Shown: positions 1 through 7,660, counted from the first letter of the stretch. The stretch: DNA of 9,289 nt from Verrucomicrobiota bacterium (GCA_025363535.1 JANYDP010000028.1:1-9289); one strand, 5' to 3'. The notes: a model not told the origin generated them from the sequence alone. Numbers and translations: made by a program.

Positions 1-741
1 ACCCAACCCAGTGTCGCCGCCTTGAAAATCGAGCGCGCCGACGATCTGCCGACGGTTTATTTGCTGGGCGACTCGACCGTGTGCGACCAGCCCAAGGAGC
101 CGTGGAACAGTTGGGGCCAGATGCTGCCGCGGTTTTTCAAACCCTCAGTGGTCGTCGCCAACCACGCGGAGTCCGGCGAGACGCTGCGCAGTTCGCTCGG
201 TGCCAAACGGCTCGACAAAATTCTCAGCACGATGAAAAAGGGCGACTACCTGTTCCTGCAATTCGGGCACAACGACATGAAGGACCGCGCGACCAACGCC
301 CTCGCCGTTTACAAACTGAATCTCAAAAAAATCATCGCCGGCACGCGCGAGCAAGGCGGCATCCCCGTCCTCGTGACCTCGATGGAACGCAAGAACGGCG
401 TGGATCACGACACGCTGGACGGCTATCCTGACGCCGTCCAAGAAGTTGCCAAGGAGGAGAATGTCGCCCTCATAGACCTGCACGGAATAAGCAAAACGTT
501 TTACAACGCGCTGGGCCGGCAGATTGACCTGGCGTTTCAGGACGGCACGCACCACAACAACTACGGCAGCTACGAACTGGCCAAATGCATCGTCGAAGGA
601 ATCAAGAAAAACAAATTGGAGCTCGCCCGCTTCATCGTGGAAGATTACCGGAGATTTGATCCAGCTCATCCTGATCCGGCGGATAGTTTCGTGATGCCCG
701 CCAGCCCCGGAACCATCGGCGCACGACCGTTGGGTGATTGA
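1..741 (+). CDS. Rhamnogalacturonan acetylesterase-like SGNH hydrolase, 5'-partial
   Basis: Likely removes acetyl groups from pectin-type polysaccharide (rhamnogalacturonan), acting outside the cytoplasm. The frame is open from base 1 to a TGA at 739-741, giving 246 visible residues. SGNH/GDSL hydrolase blocks are in order: GDST with the nucleophile Ser25, block II Gly59 in AESGETLRS, GHND at 89-92 supplying the oxyanion-hole Asn91, and DGTHH at 181-185 supplying the catalytic Asp181 and His184. The surrounding EPWNSWGQMLPRFF is typical of the CE12 rhamnogalacturonan acetylesterase branch. A TTG at 22 could serve as a start, but a secreted esterase should have a signal peptide and none follows it. 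I therefore read this as the catalytic domain of a longer protein that begins outside the window. Family assignment is strong; the exact substrate is inferred. Confidence 0.85.
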   Translation, partial: TQPSVAALKIERADDLPTVYLLGDSTVCDQPKEPWNSWGQMLPRFFKPSVVVANHAESGETLRSSLGAKRLDKILSTMKKGDYLFLQFGHNDMKDRATNALAVYKLNLKKIIAGTREQGGIPVLVTSMERKNGVDHDTLDGYPDAVQEVAKEENVALIDLHGISKTFYNALGRQIDLAFQDGTHHNNYGSYELAKCIVEGIKKNKLELARFIVEDYRRFDPAHPDPADSFVMPASPGTIGARPLGD

Positions 742-748
742 TAGAATA

Positions 749-898
749 GTGGCACGGGCATCCTGCCCGTGTGTTTCTGTGTTTATCGAGGCTCATGCAA
801 TTGGGGCGACACGCACGACGTTCACGCCTGATTGGTGTCACGTTGTTTCCCGAGCCTCAATAATTCGTAACAACACACGGGCGGGACGCCCGTGCCAC
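749..898. repeat. 150-bp element with inverted, hairpin-forming 27-bp ends
   Basis: The ends 749-775 and 872-898 are reverse complements at 25 of 27 positions. Each end is also a small palindrome. The left has stem CACGGGCA/TGCCCGTG (753-760/764-771) with loop TCC; the right has stem CACGGGCG/CGCCCGTG (876-883/887-894) with loop GGA. The two differences between the ends are paired with each other in the local stem (A-T on the left, G-C on the right), so both short hairpins stay perfect. The roughly 96 bases between the ends show no coding signal. From memory, the GGCACGGGC-NNN-GCCCGTG motif is a frequent intergenic repeat in Verrucomicrobiota. It may be a REP/BIME-like or MITE-like element. 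It sits between the esterase stop and aroC and could also limit read-through. Confidence 0.75.
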
Positions 899-912
899 CT
901 CATCATCGGCGT

Positions 913-940
913 TTGACCTGGCGCGCTTTTTTCCCATACT
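913..940 (+). promoter_or_regulatory. Possible sigma-70-type promoter of aroC
   Basis: TTGACC (913-918) matches a -35 box at 5 of 6 positions. CATACT (935-940) matches a -10 box at 4 of 6, with a 16-base spacer. Transcription would start about at the aroC ATG (947), giving a leaderless or nearly leaderless mRNA. No Shine-Dalgarno-like GGAG precedes the ATG, which is consistent with this. The evidence is only motif similarity. Confidence 0.3.
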
Positions 941-946
941 GCTCGC

Positions 947-2026
947 ATGGGCAACACCTTTGGCCACCTTTTCCGCATCACCACCTGGGGCGAGTCCCAC
1001 GGCGGCGGCGTGGGCGTCGTCGTGGACGGCTGCCCGCCGCGACTCAAACTGACCGAGGCCGACATCCAGCCCGACTTGGATCGCCGTCGTCCGGGCCAAT
1101 CGAAAATTGTAACGCCGCGCAAAGAGTCGGACACCGTGCAGATTCTTTCCGGCACGTTCGAAGGCCAGACGCTCGGCACGCCGATTTCCATGTGGGTGAA
1201 AAACGAGGACCAGCGCTCGGAAGCTTACAACGAAATGGCCGTGAAGTTCCGGCCGTCCCACGCGGACTACACGTATCAGGCCAAGTTCGGCATCCGCGCC
1301 TGGCCCGGCGGTGGGCGCACGAGCGCGCGTGAAACCATCGGCCGCGTCGCCGCCGGGGCGATTGCGAAAAAAATTCTCCGTGAGCGTTTCGGCGTCGAAG
1401 TGCTGGCCTATGTGAATCAAGTGCAGACAATTTGTGCGGACATTGATCCAAACAATGTGAAGTTCGCCGAGGTGGAGGCAAACATCGTCCGTTGCCCTGA
1501 TCAGACTGTGGCGAAAAAAATGATCCGCCTAATTGAAAAAATGCGCGGTGCAGGCAACACCGTCGGCGGCATCGTCACCGGCGTCGCGCGCGGCGTGCCC
1601 GCCGGCTGGGGCGAACCGGTGTTCGACCGGCTCGAAGCCGATCTCGCCAAAGCCATGCTGAGTCTGCCCGCGTCCAAGGGCTTTGACATCGGCTCCGGCT
1701 TCGGCGGCATCACCATGACGGGACTGGAACACAACGACGCCTTCCGCGCGAAGGGCGGAAAAGTTTTCACCACCACCAACCGCTCCGGCGGGATCCAGGG
1801 CGGCATCTCGAATGGCCAGACGATTTATTTCCGCGTGCCCTTCAAGCCCGTGGCGACAGTGATGCACGAACAGGACACGGTGAATGTGGATTTCAAAAAC
1901 ACCACGCTCAAAGGCCGTGGCCGCCACGACCCGTGTGTGCTGCCACGCGCCGTGCCGATGGTCGAGGCGATGACTGCGCTGGTGCTGGTGGATCACGCGT
2001 TGCGGCACCAGGCGCAGTGCGGGTGA
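947..2026 (+). CDS. aroC: Chorismate synthase
   Basis: Catalyses the last step of the shikimate pathway, conversion of 5-enolpyruvylshikimate-3-phosphate to chorismate with loss of phosphate, using reduced FMN in the cytoplasm. Its 359 residues match the usual bacterial length (E. coli about 361). The family signatures are all present: MGNTFGHLFRITTWGESHGG at the N-terminus with VDGCP at 26-30, GGGRTSARE at 121-129 and GRHDPCVLPRAVP at 325-337, followed by the usual VEAMTALVLVDHALR helix. The ATG start is fixed by the canonical MGNTFG beginning. No other aromatic-biosynthesis gene adjoins it, so it seems to be transcribed alone; a weak promoter lies just upstream. No frameshift or missing motif is seen. 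Confidence 0.97.
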   Translation: MGNTFGHLFRITTWGESHGGGVGVVVDGCPPRLKLTEADIQPDLDRRRPGQSKIVTPRKESDTVQILSGTFEGQTLGTPISMWVKNEDQRSEAYNEMAVKFRPSHADYTYQAKFGIRAWPGGGRTSARETIGRVAAGAIAKKILRERFGVEVLAYVNQVQTICADIDPNNVKFAEVEANIVRCPDQTVAKKMIRLIEKMRGAGNTVGGIVTGVARGVPAGWGEPVFDRLEADLAKAMLSLPASKGFDIGSGFGGITMTGLEHNDAFRAKGGKVFTTTNRSGGIQGGISNGQTIYFRVPFKPVATVMHEQDTVNVDFKNTTLKGRGRHDPCVLPRAVPMVEAMTALVLVDHALRHQAQCG

Positions 2027-2442
2027 TTCTGCGGGATGGTTTCAGTGGGTGAACCGCGATTGCGCTGCATTTCACCGCAGATGGCTCGGATAGATCCCCT
2101 CTTCCCATCCGCGCGATCCGCTAAATATGAGGTTAAGACAGCTTGTGCTCTAGCCCGCACCGCCGCCGCTTATTATCCCGTAACACTTCCGGGAATCTTC
2201 GGTTGGAAAGGGTGAACAAAAAAACCTTTGGGCTTGCTCGCGATTAATATCCAATCTAGGGTCGCCCAATCACCGGAGATCAAATGGACGGCATCACCTG
2301 AAATTTCAATGGCACATTGTGAGCAAGTTCAATTTTCCCGTCCCCCTGGCCCGCAACATTGCCTGAAGCATGAACCGCACTCTGTCCAACGCCAAACCCA
2401 GGCCGGTTACTCCGGCTGATGCAACGACAGAAAAAAACCGCC
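2027..2442. other. Intergenic stretch without a supported gene
   Basis: About 416 bases separate aroC from the rhomboid gene. I see no protein-like reading frame or RNA gene. A weak 6-bp inverted repeat (GGTGAA 2048-2053 / TTCACC 2071-2076, 17-base loop) follows aroC but has no T-run, so it is not a convincing terminator. TCCCG/CGGGA around 2176-2194 is another weak hairpin. The promoter of the downstream three-gene cassette is expected here, but no clear -35/-10 pair stands out; an AT-rich TTAATAT at 2244-2250 is the best -10-like candidate. Confidence 0.5.
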
Positions 2443-4614
2443 ATGAAAAAATGCGCCTACTGTGGTCACGAAAATGATGAAGCCCTCGTTCAATGCAACC
2501 GTTGCGGCCAGGAACTCCCAACCGAACCAGCCGCGTCGTCCGCGAAGCTGCTGAAATGCAGGGGCCAGTTCCGGTTGCGGGAGCCGGATGCCAAAGCCAG
2601 TCTCGGCTACCGCGACTTTGACACAAAAAGGCTTGGCGGCACCAGTACGATTACCATCCAAGGGGAAACGGTGCTGCTGCTACAACGGCGCATCGCTTTC
2701 AAGGGCTTGCTTCTGTTTCTGGTCAGCTTTCTTTTTCTGCCAATTTCGCTGATGTTCATTTTTACGTCCTTCATTTTTGCATCTGAATCCACGTTACGAC
2801 TACATTTGATCGGAGTGGTGGTCACGGCAGTTTATTTTGGCCTTGTAGCCCTGATCTTGAAGAGGTGGAGGCTTTACCGACAGTTTCCCGCTTCACGAAT
2901 CGTAAATGTGACCAGGAATAACCTGCCGGGAACGGCAGTGGAATTTGTTGTTTTGCCGCCTGAGCCGGGAGAGTTGCGAAATGAGGATTGTTCGTTTGTC
3001 ACATTTATCCCCGCACAAAGCCGCGACATTGCCCCCCTGGTACAGTTGCTCCCCCAAACCGTGGTTGAATCAACCAGCTTAACTCGGGTCGCGAATCCTG
3101 AAAAAAAGGACGCCGCCGATTTCGTGCAAAACTTGAAAGCTGCAACGCCCAAGGCCTGGGTGACCCCCACCTTGATCGGACTGAACCTTGCGGTTTTTCT
3201 GGTGATGTGTTTTGGCGGCGCGGATTTCCTGTCGCCGAACGGCGTGACGCTCGCCAGCTGGGGTGCCAACTGGGGACCGCTGACCACATCGGGCGAGTGG
3301 TGGCGGCTGCTCACCTGCTGCTTTCTCCACTTCGGCGTGATCCATTTGTTGTGCAACATGTACGCCCTGTTCCAGGCGGGCCTGCTCGCGGAAAAATTGT
3401 TTGGCAATTGGTTTTACCTGGCGATTTATCTCGGCTGTGGACTCGCCGGCAGCCTGACTTCGCTCTGCTGGAATCCCGAACTTGTTTCCGCCGGCGCGTC
3501 AGGCGCGGTGTTTGGAGTTTATGGCGCGGTGCTGGGATATTTGTTGCGGCAGCGTGGAACGGTGCCGGCCAGCATCTTTGGATCGCTCGTGCAAGGAACG
3601 GGCACCTTCATCGGTTTCAATCTTTTTTACGGCCTGACCAACAGCAAAATTGATCAGGCGGCCCACCTCGGCGGACTGCTTTCTGGATTGCTGTTCGGAC
3701 TGGCCGCCGCGCGCCCGCTCGAATGGCAGCGCCGCCAGGAAGTGACCGGCGTCACCCAGCTGCTGCTCGCCGGGTGCGTGCTGATGGTTCTGGTTCCGCT
3801 GTTCGTCATGGCACCCGCGTTTCGTCCAAAGTTTGCCCAACTGCTCAACGCGTTCGGCTACCTCTGCGAAAATGGCGCGAATGGCGTGGCCAAGGATGTT
3901 CGCGCCGCCGAACGCTGGTATCGCCAAGCCGCGCGTTCCGGCAGCGCGGAGGCGGAGTTCAATCTTGGCAGATTTTACAGTCAGGGCTTGGGCGGAATTA
4001 AAAATTCCGAGGAAGGTGCCCGCTGGTTCCGTCAGGCGGCGGATCACGACATGCAGCAGGCCGAAGCCATTCTCGGCGGAATCTATTACCGGGGCGACGG
4101 CGTCCCGCAAGATTACGCCGAGGCGCTGAACTGGTTTCGCAAAGCCGCCGAACACGGTGTGGCGACGGAACAATACGACCTGGGCCTGATGTATTACAAA
4201 GGCCAGGGAACGCCACCTGACAAGGCCGCCGCGCTGGAATGGTTCCGCAAGGCCGCCGACCAGGGAGTGGCCAGCGCCGAAGGCATGCTGGCTTCGATGT
4301 ACTTCGATGGTGACGGCACCGGAAAAAATTTCCCCGAAGCCGCCCGGTGGGCGCGCAAAGCGGCGGACCAAGGTGATCCCGCCGGCCAATACGTTCTGGG
4401 CCTGGCGTACGTCAGCGGCCAAGGCGTGCTGAAGGATTACGTGGAAGGCTACGCCTGGCTTTCTCTCGCGGCCAGCAACCGCGCCGCTCTGGCCCCGGCG
4501 GTTGACCGGTTGCAAAAACTTATGGAGAAAGAAATGTCCGCCGCGCAACTTGCCCGCGCAAAAAACCGGCTCGAACAGTTAAACCAAACCATCCCCAAAC
4601 CCACTCATGACTAA
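2443..4614 (+). CDS. Zinc-ribbon / rhomboid protease / Sel1-repeat membrane protein
   Basis: A predicted intramembrane serine protease with added sensing or docking parts (723 residues). In order: a zinc ribbon starting MKKCAYCGHEN (CxxC...CxxC, residues 4-24); two membrane helices (about 88-113 and 120-139); a linker of about 100 residues; a six-helix rhomboid domain (about 239-430); a seventh helix (about 437-457); then six Sel1 repeats of about 36 residues (about 471-686) and a charged helical tail. Rhomboid residues are intact: His301 and Asn305 in HLLCNM, nucleophile Ser353 in GASG, and His408 in AAHLGG, so it should be active. Helix counting with a cytoplasmic N-terminus puts the Sel1 repeats in the periplasm. 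The ATG at 2443 gives the zinc ribbon its natural beginning; an in-frame ATG at 2419 would add 8 residues. The stop overlaps the kinase start by 8 bases, implying coupled translation. Substrate unknown. Confidence 0.9.
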   Translation: MKKCAYCGHENDEALVQCNRCGQELPTEPAASSAKLLKCRGQFRLREPDAKASLGYRDFDTKRLGGTSTITIQGETVLLLQRRIAFKGLLLFLVSFLFLPISLMFIFTSFIFASESTLRLHLIGVVVTAVYFGLVALILKRWRLYRQFPASRIVNVTRNNLPGTAVEFVVLPPEPGELRNEDCSFVTFIPAQSRDIAPLVQLLPQTVVESTSLTRVANPEKKDAADFVQNLKAATPKAWVTPTLIGLNLAVFLVMCFGGADFLSPNGVTLASWGANWGPLTTSGEWWRLLTCCFLHFGVIHLLCNMYALFQAGLLAEKLFGNWFYLAIYLGCGLAGSLTSLCWNPELVSAGASGAVFGVYGAVLGYLLRQRGTVPASIFGSLVQGTGTFIGFNLFYGLTNSKIDQAAHLGGLLSGLLFGLAAARPLEWQRRQEVTGVTQLLLAGCVLMVLVPLFVMAPAFRPKFAQLLNAFGYLCENGANGVAKDVRAAERWYRQAARSGSAEAEFNLGRFYSQGLGGIKNSEEGARWFRQAADHDMQQAEAILGGIYYRGDGVPQDYAEALNWFRKAAEHGVATEQYDLGLMYYKGQGTPPDKAAALEWFRKAADQGVASAEGMLASMYFDGDGTGKNFPEAARWARKAADQGDPAGQYVLGLAYVSGQGVLKDYVEGYAWLSLAASNRAALAPAVDRLQKLMEKEMSAAQLARAKNRLEQLNQTIPKPTHD

Positions 4615-6850
4615 CAAACAAAACTGCCCCTCTTGCGGCGCGACGCTGCCCGGCGATTTGCCGGCGGGCCTCTGCGCGGCCTGTCTCCTCGCGGTCGGCT
4701 TGCCGACGGAACAACCGGCAGAAGGAGCAGCCGCGCAACGTCCCACCATCCGCCTGTCACTGCCGCCGCTCGCGGAAAAACCCGGCGATAAAATCGGCCG
4801 CTACAAACTCCTGCAACAAATTGGCGAAGGCGGCTGCGGCGTGGTCTATATGGCCGAACAGCAGGAACCGGTCAAACGCCGCGTCGCGCTCAAAGTCATC
4901 AAGCCCGGCATGGACACGCGGGAAGTCTTGGGCCGGTTCGAAGCCGAGCGACAGGCACTGGCGCTGATGGATCACGCGAACATCGCCAAGGTGTTTGATG
5001 CCGGGGGCACCGAAACCGGCCGGCCATTCTTTGTGATGGAACTGGTGCGCGGGATTCCGATCACCCGCTACTGTGATGAGAACAAACTCAACACCGACCA
5101 GCGGCTGGAACTTTTCATTCAAGTCTGTCAGGCCATCCAGCACGCGCACCAGAAGGGCATCATCCACCGCGACATCAAGCCATCGAATATCCTCGTGGCC
5201 GATCACGATGGCGTACCGGTGCCCAAGATCATTGACTTCGGCATCGCCAAGGCGACCTCGGGCCAGACGCTGACGGACAAGACGGTGTTCACCGCGCTGG
5301 AACAGTTCATTGGCACACCGGCCTACATGAGTCCCGAGCAGGCGAACTTGAGCGGGTTGGACATTGATACCCGCAGCGACATCTACAGCCTCGGCGTGCT
5401 GCTCTATGAATTGCTGACCGGCAAGACGCCGTTCGATGCCAAGCGCTTGTTCGAGGCCGGCTTCGATGAAATCCGCCGCATCATCCGCGAGGAAGAACCG
5501 CCGCGACCCTCCACCAAACTCAGCACGCTGGAGGCGGGTGAACAAACTGCCGTGGCCAAGTATCGTCTGTCCGAACCGCCCAAGTTGCTGCGCATAGTCA
5601 AAGGGGATTTGGATTGGATCGTGATGAAGTGCCTGGAGAAGGATCGCAATCGTCGTTATGAAACGGCGAACGGGCTGGCCATGGAACTCACGCGGTTCCT
5701 GAACAACGAACCGGTCACCGCCCGTCCACCGAGCAATCTCTACCGATTCCAGAAAATGGTGCGAAGGAACAAACTCGCCGTCTCGGCCGCCACCGCCGTG
5801 GCAACCTCGCTCCTGTTAGGCATGGGGCTTGCGACCGTAATGTTCTTGAAAGAAAAAGAAGCGCGGTCACAAGCGGAAATTGCCCGGCGAAACGAAACGG
5901 AATTGCGACAACAAGCAGAAGCAGCCGGAGAGACCGCACGGACGCTTGCCGAAGTCCGCCGCTTAAACAATCAGGCAATGCTCATGGTGCAATTGAGTGC
6001 AGACGGCGGCCCAAGTGCACTTGATCAGGCCGAAAAACTGGCACTGGAGGCAAAAAGTCTAGCCGACAAACTCGGTAAAAAACACCCGGACCAAGCGGGG
6101 CCTTTGACCACCCTTGCTTTCATTCAGATGTCGAGGATGAAACAGGAGTGGAGAGACAAAGCTCAGCACGAAGCAACCCGGCAAATGTCCATTAACTACG
6201 GAAAAAAGGCCGAGAATGGGCTTCGAGAAGCGTTGACGATGGCTTCAGGCGATGACCCTGATGCAATCGTTGCCAATTTGCAATTGTTCATTCTACTATG
6301 GTCTCAAGATCGGACAAATGAAGCTAATGCGATTTTGGAAAAGGAATTTCCACAATTTGTTAAAAGGACTATCCAAACCAGCCAACGGCAAGATGCCGAG
6401 CTTAAGGAAAGGCTAGTGTGGATACACTGTGAAAATAATTTGAGACTAATCGGCTCGGAGTTTGAAATGTTCTCATGGGAACATCAAAACAAATACCCAT
6501 TTCAAATAGCCCTCACGAACGGCGGCACGTTGGAACTTTGTAACCGGGATGAGGCCGACATTGAGAAAAACCCAGCGTCTCACTTCACGGCCATGTCGAA
6601 AGTATTCACAAGTCTATTGGCTAAGGATCTCACTTGCCCGGCGGATGCGACACGAAAGCCGGCCGTTGATTTCCGCCGTCTCTCACCGACGAACATATCC
6701 TACCTGCTATTTACTGATGCTGAATGCAATCCCAGCAACACCAACAAGGTGTTGATTTATTGCCCAATACACGGTCTCGCGTATTTCTGCGGCGGTACAA
6801 TCAAAGAGGCTGTATTACCGGCAAAACCGAAGAGTAACAATGACAAGTAA
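4607..6850 (+). CDS. Membrane Ser/Thr kinase with zinc ribbon and pseudopilin-like C-terminus
   Basis: A eukaryotic-type (Hanks/PknB-like) protein kinase, 747 residues. A zinc ribbon lies at about 7-26 (CPSCG...CAAC). The kinase domain runs from about 68 to 370: glycine loop GEGGCGVVY at 73-81, ATP lysine Lys96 in VALKVIK, catalytic Asp189 in HRDIKPSN, Asp210 in DFG, and GTPAYMSPEQA closing the activation segment. All key residues are present, so it should be active. One membrane helix (about 390-413) is followed by a charged, coiled-coil-prone segment and a helical region. The last part, about 608-735 (CENNLRLIG, CPAD at 677, NISYLLF, CPIHG at 719), resembles the globular part of verrucomicrobial pseudopilin-like proteins without their N-terminal pilin helix. 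DNA from about 6240 is AT-richer than the kinase region. It overlaps the rhomboid gene and precedes a sigma factor, its likely target or partner by context. Confidence 0.95.
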   Translation: MTNKQNCPSCGATLPGDLPAGLCAACLLAVGLPTEQPAEGAAAQRPTIRLSLPPLAEKPGDKIGRYKLLQQIGEGGCGVVYMAEQQEPVKRRVALKVIKPGMDTREVLGRFEAERQALALMDHANIAKVFDAGGTETGRPFFVMELVRGIPITRYCDENKLNTDQRLELFIQVCQAIQHAHQKGIIHRDIKPSNILVADHDGVPVPKIIDFGIAKATSGQTLTDKTVFTALEQFIGTPAYMSPEQANLSGLDIDTRSDIYSLGVLLYELLTGKTPFDAKRLFEAGFDEIRRIIREEEPPRPSTKLSTLEAGEQTAVAKYRLSEPPKLLRIVKGDLDWIVMKCLEKDRNRRYETANGLAMELTRFLNNEPVTARPPSNLYRFQKMVRRNKLAVSAATAVATSLLLGMGLATVMFLKEKEARSQAEIARRNETELRQQAEAAGETARTLAEVRRLNNQAMLMVQLSADGGPSALDQAEKLALEAKSLADKLGKKHPDQAGPLTTLAFIQMSRMKQEWRDKAQHEATRQMSINYGKKAENGLREALTMASGDDPDAIVANLQLFILLWSQDRTNEANAILEKEFPQFVKRTIQTSQRQDAELKERLVWIHCENNLRLIGSEFEMFSWEHQNKYPFQIALTNGGTLELCNRDEADIEKNPASHFTAMSKVFTSLLAKDLTCPADATRKPAVDFRRLSPTNISYLLFTDAECNPSNTNKVLIYCPIHGLAYFCGGTIKEAVLPAKPKSNNDK

Positions 6851-6870
6851 AGTGAACGGCACGTTGACCA

Positions 6871-6888
6871 ACTGCCAAGACCGGCAGT
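6871..6888 (+). other. Small hairpin between kinase and sigma-factor genes
   Basis: ACTGCC (6871-6876) and GGCAGT (6883-6888) form a perfect 6-bp stem with a 6-base loop in the 60-base gap. No T-run follows, so it is not a standard terminator. It could be an mRNA stability or processing element that changes the kinase to sigma-factor ratio, or chance. A GGAG at 6899-6902, eight bases before the ATG at 6911, is a reasonable ribosome-binding site for the sigma factor. Confidence 0.3.
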
Positions 6889-6910
6889 CGCAATCCACGG
6901 AGCGCACCCC

Positions 6911-7660
6911 ATGAACACAACCCTTGAAAAACTTTCCCACCACACCCGAGCCCGCTTCGAGCAGACCCATTGGAGCGTTGTGCTGCCGGCTGCCAACCGC
7001 CACGAGCCGGGCGCACCAGAAGCGCTGGAACAGCTTTGCCAGACGTATTGGCCGCCGCTCTACGCTTTCCTGCGTTGGCAGGGTCAAAGCCCGGAAAATG
7101 CCAAGGATCTGACGCAGGGATTTTTCGCCCACCTGCTTGACGGCGACCGGCTGCGCGACGTGCATCCGGCCAAGGGCAAGTTCCGCTCCTTCCTGCTGGC
7201 GTGTCTTAACAACTACGTCCAAAACGAACGCGCCAAACAAAACGCGGAGAAGCGCGGTGGCGGACATATTGAAATTCCGATCAACATCCCCGAAGCCGAG
7301 TCGGGCCTGGGATTCGAACCGTCCGATCCACGAGACCCGGCGAAAATTTTTGAGCGCAAGTGGGCGGTGGTGCTGCTTCAACTCGTGTTGCGGCAGTTAC
7401 GCGATCAACACCTCGCGGCGGGCAAACTCAAGTTTTTTGAAACCCTTCAACCGTTCATCACTGGCGATGCCGGACGCGGTGACTACTCTGCGGCCGCCGG
7501 GCAACTGCAATTGAGCGAGGGTGCGGTCCGCGTGGCCGCCACCCGGCTGCGGGAAGATTTTCGCGCACTGCTCCGCGCTGAAGTCGGGCGCACCGTCGGC
7601 AGCGCGGCGGAGATTGACGAGGAAATCCGCCACTTGCTGCACGCCCTTCGCAACGCCTGA
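6911..7660 (+). CDS. ECF-type RNA polymerase sigma factor
   Basis: Predicted alternative sigma factor (249 residues) of the kind often found next to Ser/Thr kinases in Planctomycetes and Verrucomicrobia. The region 2 equivalent covers about 38-115: YWPPLYAFLRWQG, then DLTQGFFAHLL from residue 66, then KFRSFLLACLNNYVQNERA, which corresponds to the promoter-melting and -10-recognition part. A linker of about 75 residues follows. The C-terminal helix-turn-helix (region 4, about 190-228, YSAAAGQLQLSEGAVRVAATRLR) should contact the -35 element. There is no region 1.1 or region 3. It follows the kinase by 60 bases on the same strand, so it is probably cotranscribed, and no anti-sigma gene is visible. 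Control by phosphorylation is plausible from context but not shown by sequence. The ATG is supported by GGAG eight bases upstream. Confidence 0.9.
   Translation: MNTTLEKLSHHTRARFEQTHWSVVLPAANRHEPGAPEALEQLCQTYWPPLYAFLRWQGQSPENAKDLTQGFFAHLLDGDRLRDVHPAKGKFRSFLLACLNNYVQNERAKQNAEKRGGGHIEIPINIPEAESGLGFEPSDPRDPAKIFERKWAVVLLQLVLRQLRDQHLAAGKLKFFETLQPFITGDAGRGDYSAAAGQLQLSEGAVRVAATRLREDFRALLRAEVGRTVGSAAEIDEEIRHLLHALRNA

Noticed and set aside
734..916. Short plus-strand frame reading ...ARASCPCVSVF... between the esterase gene and aroC
   Set aside because: It is a translation of the inverted-repeat element; its protein-like recurrence reflects the repeat, not a gene.
2048..2076. Inverted repeat after aroC as an intrinsic terminator
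   Set aside because: The stem is only 6 bp with a 17-base loop and there is no following T-run.
2228..2419. 63-codon plus-strand frame starting with TTG upstream of the rhomboid gene
   Set aside because: It has no ribosome-binding site, an unremarkable composition and no family resemblance.
2370..2477. 35-codon frame MNRTLSNAKPRPVTPADATT... overlapping the rhomboid start, a possible leader peptide
   Set aside because: It has no ribosome-binding site, no conserved motif, and runs out of frame into the zinc ribbon code.
3853..4500. Regularly spaced similar segments, considered as a DNA repeat array or CRISPR
   Set aside because: The periodicity of about 108 bases is explained by Sel1 protein repeats; the DNA units are not near-identical and there are no spacers.
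3499..4548. Long open frame on the minus strand (349 codons) opposite the rhomboid/Sel1 gene
   Set aside because: It mirrors a GC-rich gene with clear domains on the plus strand; its translation has low-complexity Arg/Gly/His-rich sequence and no recognisable motif.
4757..5545. Minus-strand open frame of 262 codons opposite the kinase domain
   Set aside because: It is fully antisense to the conserved kinase catalytic motifs and shows no protein-family features of its own.
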